Shown piece after piece: positions 10,401 through 17,709 of a stretch of 64,000 nt of DNA. A program made the position numbers and the translations under genes. The stretch's first letter is position 1, and every line of letters begins with the position of its first letter. Source of the DNA: Planctomyces sp. (GTDB lineage: Bacteria > Planctomycetota > Planctomycetia > Planctomycetales > Planctomycetaceae); the NCBI GenBank assembly GCA_016795105.1, contig JAEUIH010000022.1:1-64000 (forward strand). The letters are read 5' to 3'. The notes beneath the pieces were generated by a model. The model was given only the letters and a program-made list of their open reading frames with translations. It was not told the DNA's origin and ran no database searches.

Positions 10401-13400
10401 GCTTACTCCCGGGAACAGCGGAGACGTGCCGTCATTTGCATCATTCACTGCAGACGCGTCTTCGTCGGTCCTTCCGGCGGCAGGCACAATCGGAGGCGCC
10501 GGATTCAGAGCTGGCGCTTTGCCTGTTATCCTCCTCGCGACGGATATTGGGTTCGCGTATCAGCCGCAAGGTGAAACATCGATCTCCGGCATCAATGGTC
10601 TCACACTTCCGGTCAGCTCTCTCACCGGAACGTCTCGGTCAACCACACCGTTTGGTAGTGGAGCAGGTCTGCAGGAAACGATTACCGGACTGAATGCTCT
10701 GGGAGCACTCGTCATTGGCCTTGGCACGAATCCGCAGGCAAATGTCGATCCGCGACAGGGGCTCGAAGCCCTCTCAAAGTTGACCGGTGCGACAAATCAG
10801 TCGTCATCGACAATTCCAAACGGTACAGCGGATCCGATTGCTCCCGGCGATCCATTCTACTTTCAGATCGCGACCGGATTTGCGGGCAGCGTCGCTGATG
10901 GCGTCAGAAATGCGATTCAAAACGCCGTGACGAATGTGGCAGTCAACATTACGGTTCAGGCATCCGATCCAAGGGTTCGAATCATCAATCATTCCGGTGT
11001 CCAAACCGGCGTCACTGCCGGCCAGACAGCAACCTTTGATATTGAATTCATCGGCGACGGAATTCCGCATCGATTTGATCTGCAATTTGTTCGCGAGGGA
11101 ACAAATGTGGTCCTCGGCTCAATACCGGTAGTTCTCGGAACGCCGATTTCAGGTGATGGCTATCACTTCGATGATCTGGAAGACGGCGAGTACGAGCTGG
11201 AGGACCACTTCGGAGACTACTCTGATGAGGGTGGAAGTGCTCCAAGTGACATCATTCTCTCTGCATCAGGCATTGCAGAGAATTCAGCCGCCGGAACATC
11301 TGTGGGTTTCCTCAGTACCACTGACTCGGACTCAACGAATCCTTTCACGTACAGCCTGGTATCGGGCTCCGGATCAACGGACAATGCCAGCTTCACACTT
11401 GATGGCAATGTGCTCAGAACGGCAACCGGTTTCGACTACGAAGCACGGAACAGCTATTCGATTCGAGTACGGACCACTGACAGTTCGGGCTTGACCTTCG
11501 AAAAATCATTCGCGATCAGTATCGCCGATCAACCTGAGGGGACAACAGCCGATGACGCATTTGTATTGACATACAGTGGAACTACTCCGGACGGGACCGT
11601 CACAGTTACGGTGTCAACCAACAGGGGCGCTGCTCGAAACCTTGGTACATTCTCTCTTGGTACACCACTCTCGCTGTTTGGTCTCTCCGGAACAGACAGT
11701 GTTCGAATTGTTGGCACATCGGGCTCAGACATCTTCCAGGTGGCTTCTTCCGGCATTCAGGTCAACGGTTCATCAATGAAGTTCGTCGACACAGAAAACC
11801 TGTATATCGTTGGAGGAGCGGGAAATGATGTTTATCAACTGGATGCAGATGAGTCACTGGGAGTAATTACGCTGGATGAGTCGGGCGGCGGAGTGGATCT
11901 GCTTGATTTTTCGATGGTGCACACTGCCGCAGTCTCGGTTAATCTTGGATTGTCGACTGTGCAGGTGCTAAATCCAAATCTAAGCCTGATTCTGAAGTCT
12001 GCATCTACGTTTGAAAATGTCACTGGAGGAGACGGAGCCGACACGCTCACTGGAAACGCCCTTGGAAATATTCTCCGTGGAGGCAATGGTAATGACCTGC
12101 TTTCGGGGATGTCCGGCAATGACACGCTCGAAGGTGAAGGCGGTGATGATGACATCGCGGGAGGTAACGGAAATGATACTTACATCTTCGACGCTGACGT
12201 CAACCTTGGGTCTGATACACTCAACGACTCGACAGGAATCGAAACACTGGACTTCTCAAAGACAACAGCTGATGTCGTACTCAACCTGTCCATCGCAATC
12301 GCACAAACGATCAATGGAGGGCTTCTCTCACTCGCATTGAACTCGACCACCAACTTTGAAAACGTCATTGGAGGGGATGGCAACGATCAGCTGTCCGGCA
12401 ATCTCCTGAATAACATCCTTCGTGGGGGAAATGGTGACGACATACTGGCCGGAAACAGCGGAAACGACATACTCGAAGGTGAAGCCGGCAACGACTCGCT
12501 CTCTGGTGACGCTGGGAATGACACTTATCTCTTTCTTGCCGATGCGAATTTGGGGAGCGATACAGCCACAGATACGGCCGGAACCGATTCCATCAGCTTT
12601 GCCGGTACCACATTCGACATCGCCGCCAGCTTGGGGACAACCTCGGTCCAGGCCGTGAATGCCAATCTTTCATTGACTCTGATGTCTGCCAATGCTTTTG
12701 AAAACCTGATTGGTGGAAACGGAAACGATATCCTCTCAGGGAGCACAATTGCCAATAGCATTACTGGCGGAGCGGGAAATGACATCATGGCAGGTGGCCT
12801 CGGAAACGACACCTACCTGTTCGATGGTGATTTGGTACTTGGAATTGACAGCGTTGTGGAAGAAGCCAGCGGCGGTACTGACAACCTGAATTTTGCATCA
12901 ACGACTTCAAAGTCTGTTGTCGTCGATCTTGGATCAATCAGTTCGCAGTCGGTCGTCGCCGGGAATCTGACACTGACACTTTCGTCCAATGCTTCAATCG
13001 AAAATGTAACGGGAGGAAGTCTGAACGATATTCTCACCGGCAATGTGCTGGCAAATTCGATTTCCGGCGGAATGGGGGACGACACTCTGAACGGCATGGA
13101 CGGGAATGACACGCTCACCGGTGCTGCGGGAGATGATCTTCTTTCGGGAGGAGCCGGCAATGACCGCTACGTCTTCGACGGCGACATCACAATAGGCACC
13201 GATACAATTGATGAATCGCACGGTGGAGTTGATACACTGGATTTCGCGTCGACGTCGACACGGTCAATCACAGTCGATCTGTCACTTGCAGGTCTGCAGC
13301 CGGTGAATCTGAATCACTCGCTCGTGCTTGGCTCGGGATCAACGCTTGAAAACGCGACTGGTGGTGCACTTCATGACACCATCACAGGCAACCCACTCGG

Positions 13401-14139
13401 CAACGTCCTAACAGGAAACGCTGGTGATGACATATTGTCCGGACTTGCCGGTGATGACCTGCTGATTGGCGGTGCAGGAAATGATGCTCTTAACGGTGGG
13501 GCAGAGAACGACGTATTTCGGTTTGACATGGACGCGGAGAGCGGGATCGACATTGTGACAGATACGGCCGGGATCGATGTTCTCGACTTTTCACTGACAT
13601 CCACGATCGGAATGATGCTCGATCTCGCCGTAACATCGGCACAAAGTCTGAATTCCAGACTAACGCTGACCCTGCCAGTTGGTACGACGATCGAAACAGT
13701 GCTTGGAACAGCTCTGGACGATTCCATCTTCGGAAACGAGGCTGCAAATATCCTTGTTGGAAATGCCGGCAATGACAACCTGACCGGAGGTGGTGGCAGA
13801 GACTTGCTGATCGGAGGACTTGGGGCAGACACGATCGATGGGGGTGCCGATGACGATATCCTCGTTGGTGGAAGAACAACGAGTGACACATCCATTGCGA
13901 AGCTCAATGTGATTCACGCTGAATGGATTTCTGCCAATGCATATTCAACTCGAATTTCTAATCTTCGTGCTGGCGTAGGATCTTCGACAAACTCCCTGAA
14001 AGCAAAAGTCACCGTCAGAAATGACTCCGTGGGCTCTGTTGATTCCCTCACTGGAGGGACCGGCGACGACTGGTTCTTCAAAGCCTTAGACGATGTCCTC
14101 ACCGATCTCTTCGCAGGCGAAACAGTGGACGCATTGTGA
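7477..14139 (+). CDS. Giant secreted SdrD B / VWA / cadherin / RTX repeat protein
   Basis: A 2220-residue predicted cell-surface or extracellular protein. The basic N-terminus with RRTRFETENLESRIVLSA at about residues 28-42 is the planctomycete extracellular signature. Seven SdrD B-like repeats follow (each starting like GTIWNDLNRDGLR and ending with a YxFxxLxxGxYxVxE strand), residues 43 to about 780. A VWA-like region has a MIDAS-like VFLLFDDTGS motif near residue 850. A cadherin-like domain lies near 1259-1352. Six roughly 100-residue RTX blocks with GGxGxD calcium nonapeptides span about 1447-2135. The tail GDDWFF...GETVDAL resembles other planctomycete RTX proteins. The ATG at 7477 has AAGGACG upstream; an in-frame ATG at 7423 adds 18 residues. 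A calcium-stabilised adhesin or surface scaffold is likely; the ligand is unknown. Confidence 0.93.
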   Translation: MSTFLSGIRRTLKQHQQRRTHLPKNRRTRFETENLESRIVLSAVVGTIYDDTDGNGVRNNGENGLQDWTVYLDLDNSGTLNNKSDGNPEPSAVTNKDGDYVINSILPGTYRVTEIVKPGWTPTQPLSQDVTVIAGKDSKANFFNFAGGTIVGTVWNDLNADGLRDSDPETGEVTDPGLEGWTVFLDLDTNEQLDPGEPQTLTDANGNYTFFDVPAGDYEVTEILPIDWEVSPTYDTKQTATIEPLTEFRVDFANYSLTNGSIQGVIWNDTNMDGIRQTDSLTGDFIEPGLADWVVFVDENNDRLLDAGELWTLTDANGHYGFISLPAGDYEITEVLPSGWEPSPTFDIRQTVSVFGGENTTADDFANFTVLNGSVRGTIWNDLNRDGLRNRDLGGAFTEPGLSDWTVYLDMNSNGIPDETEPTATTDAGGQYSFLDLQVGDYDIRELLPSGWETAPGYGDNQTVTIFSGSETVAGDFANFNVAEAVPGTISGRIWNDLNGNGLLDLAPVAEPGIEGRIVYVDTNLNGLLDGTEASATTDADGNYSIGGILPGTISLVQAPSSGWLPTAPVSGKQSILLKNNGNVSNINFGNRQLSDSAIRGAVFADTNKDGLRGSGEHGIAGITVFLDLNQNALLDSGEPSTVTSEDLFFTPDIDEKGTYSFTHLSAGTFTVRQIVPAVLSATPVTEIEHQVTINAAEERSGVNFADVYRANEIHGVRFEDKNKNLLKDDDEPGIPNTTIFIDLDRDDLLDDDEPRTTTLTDGSYSFTGLTPGAYVVREVIGSGYSHGYPGTRSGDLWPEGTSNAAQGNVSPAMITTSLAVGQSYHQTVSLTLPGSGALTNAVDVFLLFDDTGSFVNNSPIVRAAFPNIITQLQTSLTGIDLAFGVGRFEEYGNFASEYATGRPFILNQPIVAASTGGYMAAIQAALNRTTPGYGGDGPETDIEALYQLVTGLGFDGNNNGSVLDSGAAGLGSTQLTPGNSGDVPSFASFTADASSSVLPAAGTIGGAGFRAGALPVILLATDIGFAYQPQGETSISGINGLTLPVSSLTGTSRSTTPFGSGAGLQETITGLNALGALVIGLGTNPQANVDPRQGLEALSKLTGATNQSSSTIPNGTADPIAPGDPFYFQIATGFAGSVADGVRNAIQNAVTNVAVNITVQASDPRVRIINHSGVQTGVTAGQTATFDIEFIGDGIPHRFDLQFVREGTNVVLGSIPVVLGTPISGDGYHFDDLEDGEYELEDHFGDYSDEGGSAPSDIILSASGIAENSAAGTSVGFLSTTDSDSTNPFTYSLVSGSGSTDNASFTLDGNVLRTATGFDYEARNSYSIRVRTTDSSGLTFEKSFAISIADQPEGTTADDAFVLTYSGTTPDGTVTVTVSTNRGAARNLGTFSLGTPLSLFGLSGTDSVRIVGTSGSDIFQVASSGIQVNGSSMKFVDTENLYIVGGAGNDVYQLDADESLGVITLDESGGGVDLLDFSMVHTAAVSVNLGLSTVQVLNPNLSLILKSASTFENVTGGDGADTLTGNALGNILRGGNGNDLLSGMSGNDTLEGEGGDDDIAGGNGNDTYIFDADVNLGSDTLNDSTGIETLDFSKTTADVVLNLSIAIAQTINGGLLSLALNSTTNFENVIGGDGNDQLSGNLLNNILRGGNGDDILAGNSGNDILEGEAGNDSLSGDAGNDTYLFLADANLGSDTATDTAGTDSISFAGTTFDIAASLGTTSVQAVNANLSLTLMSANAFENLIGGNGNDILSGSTIANSITGGAGNDIMAGGLGNDTYLFDGDLVLGIDSVVEEASGGTDNLNFASTTSKSVVVDLGSISSQSVVAGNLTLTLSSNASIENVTGGSLNDILTGNVLANSISGGMGDDTLNGMDGNDTLTGAAGDDLLSGGAGNDRYVFDGDITIGTDTIDESHGGVDTLDFASTSTRSITVDLSLAGLQPVNLNHSLVLGSGSTLENATGGALHDTITGNPLGNVLTGNAGDDILSGLAGDDLLIGGAGNDALNGGAENDVFRFDMDAESGIDIVTDTAGIDVLDFSLTSTIGMMLDLAVTSAQSLNSRLTLTLPVGTTIETVLGTALDDSIFGNEAANILVGNAGNDNLTGGGGRDLLIGGLGADTIDGGADDDILVGGRTTSDTSIAKLNVIHAEWISANAYSTRISNLRAGVGSSTNSLKAKVTVRNDSVGSVDSLTGGTGDDWFFKALDDVLTDLFAGETVDAL

Positions 14140-14148
14140 CATCCTGTC

Positions 14149-14195
14149 TGGCGGAGCCCGGCAATTACTGAATACTCTGATTGCCGGTGTCGCCA
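14149..14195 (+). terminator. Inverted repeat downstream of the giant RTX gene
   Basis: Arms TGGCG plus CCGGCAAT pair with ATTGCCGG plus CGCCA around a loop of about 14 bases, with a small internal mismatch. It lies 10 bp after the RTX gene stop. There is no T-run on the plus strand, so it is either a factor-dependent terminator or a 3'-end stabilising hairpin. Confidence 0.4.
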
Positions 14196-14276
14196 AAAAT
14201 CCGCTGTTAAGTTGTTGCTGGAAATGCAGTCTATCGCTGCGTATTGCAACTCAACGAACATCGGGTGCTTATTCTC

Positions 14277-14543
14277 ATGAAACGATTTCTGGCGGATGTT
14301 CTTTCAACCGCAGAAACTGACCGAATCATCCAAATGGCGTGGGAAGATCGAACCAGTTTTGATGCAATTCGGAGCCAATTTGGGTTGACTCCGGGGGAAG
14401 TGATTCAATTGATGCGCAGAGAACTCTCTCCGTCTTCGTTTCGCATGTGGCGTGCGAGAACTGCCGGCAGAAAGACAAAGCATGTGGCGAAACGGGGATT
14501 TGAGTTCGGCAGGTTCCGATGTCCTGATCAAAAATGTGATTGA
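14277..14543 (+). CDS. TIGR03643 / DUF2805 family small protein
   Basis: An 88-residue protein recognised by DRIIQMAWEDRTSFDAIR, then the QFGLTPGEVIQLMRREL block and SSFRMWRARTAGRKTKH, which are the conserved core of the TIGR03643 family. The family has no assigned function; the basic C-terminal half and helix-turn-helix-like FGLTPGEVIQLMRR suggest nucleic-acid binding, which is inference. The ATG at 14277 gives the usual short N-terminus; an in-frame ATG at 14244 adds 11 residues. It converges on the truncated hemoglobin gene with 80 bp between them. Confidence 0.85.
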   Translation: MKRFLADVLSTAETDRIIQMAWEDRTSFDAIRSQFGLTPGEVIQLMRRELSPSSFRMWRARTAGRKTKHVAKRGFEFGRFRCPDQKCD

Positions 14544-14623
14544 CACCGCAAAGTCACCCAGGAGCAACGGTCAGTTGCCAGCGACGTTCCCGGCTTTCGA
14601 ACGCCTGATTCTCAGAAATCCGG

Positions 14624-15166
14624 TCAGCGATTGATAAGGAACGTGGCAACGTTGCCGAGAAACGTCCTGAGCACTGATGCTGCATCAGGGGTAAACTGAC
14701 ATTCATCGATTGCATTGTTCATCAGTTGCATCCAGCGATCACGAGCATTCTGGTCAATAGCAAACGGCGCGTGTCGCATCCGCAGTGCCGGATGGCCGCG
14801 AAGCTGCAGGTAATCCTGCGGTCCACCGAAGCGAAATGTCAGGAACAACCTGAGGCGATCTTCTGCGCCTGCGAGATCGTTTAAAGGGTACATCGGCCCC
14901 AGAATATTATCGGTTGGAATCTGCCGATAGAAAGCAGCAACGAGTCGTCGAATACCCTCAACACCGATCACTGCACAAAGCTCGTTCTCGGAGAGAGAAT
15001 TCCCCGGGATTGGATTTGACGGATTTTGGTTTGTCACTTGAGAACTCTGCAAACTTCCCGCTTTGAAATCCGACTCAAGGCGAAGAATATAATCAGAAAT
15101 CTGGTCCAACGCAGTTTCGGCGAGCCATATTTCCTCAACCTGAGATTTTTCTCGGGTCGTGAACAA
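14624..15166 (-). CDS. Group II truncated hemoglobin
   Basis: A 180-residue globin with a non-globin N-terminal extension of about 60 residues. The 2-on-2 globin core shows FYRQIPTDNILGPMYP, FLTFRFGGPQDY, RGHPALRMRHAPF with proximal His132, and RDRWMQLM with the Trp at the G8 position, the combination typical of group II (TrHbO). Such proteins bind oxygen and handle NO or peroxide. The first 60 residues are low in hydrophobics and may be disordered. The gene is divergent from the nucleoside monophosphate kinase-like gene, with 123 bp between starts. Confidence 0.9.
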   Translation of the reverse strand: MFTTREKSQVEEIWLAETALDQISDYILRLESDFKAGSLQSSQVTNQNPSNPIPGNSLSENELCAVIGVEGIRRLVAAFYRQIPTDNILGPMYPLNDLAGAEDRLRLFLTFRFGGPQDYLQLRGHPALRMRHAPFAIDQNARDRWMQLMNNAIDECQFTPDAASVLRTFLGNVATFLINR

Positions 15167-15289
15167 TGTAGTGTTTTCCTCGCGCCTTGGTTATCACTCA
15201 CGGATGGTTCCATGTAAAGTTCGGCGGATTTGATGGACAACTACCGGAGGGATGCTCACCCAGGTTTTCAGGGTTGTGCAGAGGGAAAT

Positions 15290-16501
15290 ATGCAGGATCG
15301 ACCAGAGACGCCACCAGCCAGCAATCGCACCGTAGAAAACCTCGAGGTCAAAGATGCTCAGGTCATTTTTACGAATGTCTGGAACGAACTTGAGGCCGAG
15401 TTCGGCCATGAGAATCTTCGATTCTCAAAGGAACTGATCCTGTTAGGTGGAGCTCCGGGTTCCGGCAAAGGTACGAACACCGCGTTCATTATGAAAGCTC
15501 GCGGATTGACGTGCGAACCAATCGTTGTCAGTTCGCTGCTTACAACGCCTCAGGCCCGACGCATCAAAGAAGCGGGCGGTATGGTGGGCGACCGTGAAGT
15601 GGTTGAACTGGTCTTTCGAAAGCTGCTCGAAGAAGAATATCGTGACGGCTGCGTGCTGGACGGTTTTCCGCGAACACGAATTCAGGTGGAGTGCCTGCAT
15701 CGACTGGTGCTGAAGATGAATCAGCTCAGTCGCGAATACAGAGAAACACCTCTGGCCATCAATTTCCGGAAGCCAACAATCCATGTCATGGTGTTGTTTG
15801 TTGACGAGAAGACCAGTATTGAACGCCAGCTAAGCCGTGGTCGCGAAATTGCTGAATGGAACAAGAGGGCACGTGCGGAAGGCGCAGAACTGAAAGAAGA
15901 GCGTGCCACCGATCTTGACCCGGAAGCCGCAAAACGCCGTTATCGTGTCTTCAAAGATGAAACCTGGGAGGCTCTGCAGTCACTCAAGGAAATTTATCAT
16001 TACCACTTCGTGGATGCTCAGGGGCCATTCGAAAGCGTCGAACAGAATATTTTAAAGGAACTCGACTACCAGTCGTCTCTGGAGCTCGACCCGGAAACTC
16101 ACGATGCGGTCCGACATCTTCCTCTGTCCAGTGATCTGATCACACACGCACGTCAGGAACTCGTGCGGCGGATGGACAGCTATCAGATTGAACATCGAAC
16201 TCTGTTTCACAGAGTCATTCGGCTGCTGGAGGAACGGTTCTTTCCCATCGTAGTCCGACATGCGATCCCCGGGATGGCGATTGTCAATTCAGAAGACCCC
16301 GTCTTCGACGACCCGATGGCACTGGCAATGGTGATCGATATCTTTGCTGAACGTGGATATCGGGCGGTCGCCAACGTGAATCGTGCGGAAGTCCCTGAAC
16401 GAGTCGACCTGCAGACTGGCAGAATTACCTGCTCAACCAAGCGAATTTACCGATTTCAGATTCGTTTTGCCGGCTCAGACATCCGGCGAGGTGGGCGGTA
16501 G
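15290..16501 (+). CDS. Adenylate-kinase-like nucleoside monophosphate kinase
   Basis: A 403-residue cytoplasmic protein, about twice the size of an ordinary adenylate kinase. The kinase core has a P-loop GGAPGSGKGT (about residues 53-62), the NMP-binding VSSLLTTPQARRI region, and CVLDGFPRTRIQ, matching the DGFPR signature. The LID region is long and charged (REIAEWNKRARAEGAELKEE). The C-terminal 150 residues form an additional domain without recognised motifs. The ATG at 15290 has GAGGG seven bases upstream; the ATG at 15230 adds 20 unlikely residues. A true nucleotide kinase role is probable, but the substrate base is not predictable. Confidence 0.82.
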   Translation: MQDRPETPPASNRTVENLEVKDAQVIFTNVWNELEAEFGHENLRFSKELILLGGAPGSGKGTNTAFIMKARGLTCEPIVVSSLLTTPQARRIKEAGGMVGDREVVELVFRKLLEEEYRDGCVLDGFPRTRIQVECLHRLVLKMNQLSREYRETPLAINFRKPTIHVMVLFVDEKTSIERQLSRGREIAEWNKRARAEGAELKEERATDLDPEAAKRRYRVFKDETWEALQSLKEIYHYHFVDAQGPFESVEQNILKELDYQSSLELDPETHDAVRHLPLSSDLITHARQELVRRMDSYQIEHRTLFHRVIRLLEERFFPIVVRHAIPGMAIVNSEDPVFDDPMALAMVIDIFAERGYRAVANVNRAEVPERVDLQTGRITCSTKRIYRFQIRFAGSDIRRGGR

Positions 16502-16677
16502 CTACTCATATTAGTTCTTCTGTCGAAATAGCCGTTAAATTGAAGCCCCGGCAGGAACAGGTTATCATCTGAGTACAGCCGGACAATCAGCCTGTGATTT
16601 TGGATTCGAGAATTCTTCAGAGAACACTGCTCTCAAAGTTCTGTTTGACCATGTTCCGTTCGTGAAGGCTGGCATCT

Positions 16678-17646
16678 ATGCGCTGGTTGATTTGCACTGT
16701 ATTGGTTCTTCTTACTGAATTCCCTTCCGCAGCATTTGGCCAGTTTCCTCCTCCGCCATCTCCACCCTCGCTGAATATTCCGAACTGTCCGATCATGCAG
16801 ATTGGACTCGTGAATGGGATCTACTATTGGAGGACAGAAACATGCACCTCGCCACTTCTGGTTGGCATTGGCCAGACCAACATGCTCGTTCAGACCGGCT
16901 GCAATGGAACAAGTTGCTTTAACCCGATTAACCCGCTTGTTGCGGATGCTGAACTTAGACAGCAGGTCAGAGAGTCGTCGCCCGCCTGTTCAATGACTGG
17001 TGACAGTGAAACTGTACTGAACGCAATCAAGATCGAAGTTGATCAGAATCAAGTCCGTCTTGAAAGACTCCTGCGCATGCCCACAGAAATTTCTGACTAT
17101 CGACGAGCACGACTGAACAGCTGGAGGCATTACTACATCAACTTGAAGGCGTACCTGTCAAGTACCGGCTCCAGCGCGCATTCGACTCAACAGAAAGTTC
17201 AGAATTACTGCAATGTTGTTTTGCCGGCCTTTGAACTGGATCGTAGGATTTGGAGTTCACCAAGAGTCAAATTTGGCAGAAATTACGCTCTTGTCAAAGA
17301 TGAATCGATGTCCGCAGAACTCGCCTCTGCAAGCGACGTATCCGTCAGCCCCTCGGAAGGGATTATTATCGAACAAAAATCTCCGCGGCCCCCAGTCTGC
17401 GTTGAGATACCGATCATTAACCCCGGCGATGGTCAACCAGAGAAGGTCTACTTTCTGGTGCTGACGTTCCGAGGGATCGACGACAAGGACTTGTATTCTC
17501 AGATTGGTGTTCAAGTCTCCGGACCGGGTTCCATGGAAGTGGTTCGAGGACGATTTACTGACAGGAACTCGTTCGGACACAAGATTGCGGTCGGCGATGA
17601 CCCATTTCTTGTTGTCAGCAAACAAGACCTGAGCATCCGTCCTTAG
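16678..17646 (+). CDS. Secreted protein of unknown function
   Basis: A 322-residue protein with a clear signal peptide (hydrophobic LICTVLVLL core, likely cleavage after AAFG) followed by a proline stretch FPPPPSPPS. The mature part has several cysteines in its first third (PNCPIM, TETCTSP, GCNGTSCF) that could form disulphides, then a helical middle and a beta-rich end. No family is recognised. It is flanked by the kinase-like gene upstream and converges on the kinase/FGE gene. Good codon structure throughout and the signal peptide support a real gene. Confidence 0.7.
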   Translation: MRWLICTVLVLLTEFPSAAFGQFPPPPSPPSLNIPNCPIMQIGLVNGIYYWRTETCTSPLLVGIGQTNMLVQTGCNGTSCFNPINPLVADAELRQQVRESSPACSMTGDSETVLNAIKIEVDQNQVRLERLLRMPTEISDYRRARLNSWRHYYINLKAYLSSTGSSAHSTQQKVQNYCNVVLPAFELDRRIWSSPRVKFGRNYALVKDESMSAELASASDVSVSPSEGIIIEQKSPRPPVCVEIPIINPGDGQPEKVYFLVLTFRGIDDKDLYSQIGVQVSGPGSMEVVRGRFTDRNSFGHKIAVGDDPFLVVSKQDLSIRP

Positions 17647-17709
17647 CATACGTTTTTGGTCCGGGAAAAAATTACTTGTGACTGAGTTCTCATTTCCCTG
17701 AACCCCACT

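Noticed and set aside
13371-13917. Long minus-strand ORFs opposite the RTX region
   Set aside because: Antisense frames of the Gly/Asp-rich repeats give Pro/Ser-rich shadows. No ribosome site or signal supports them.
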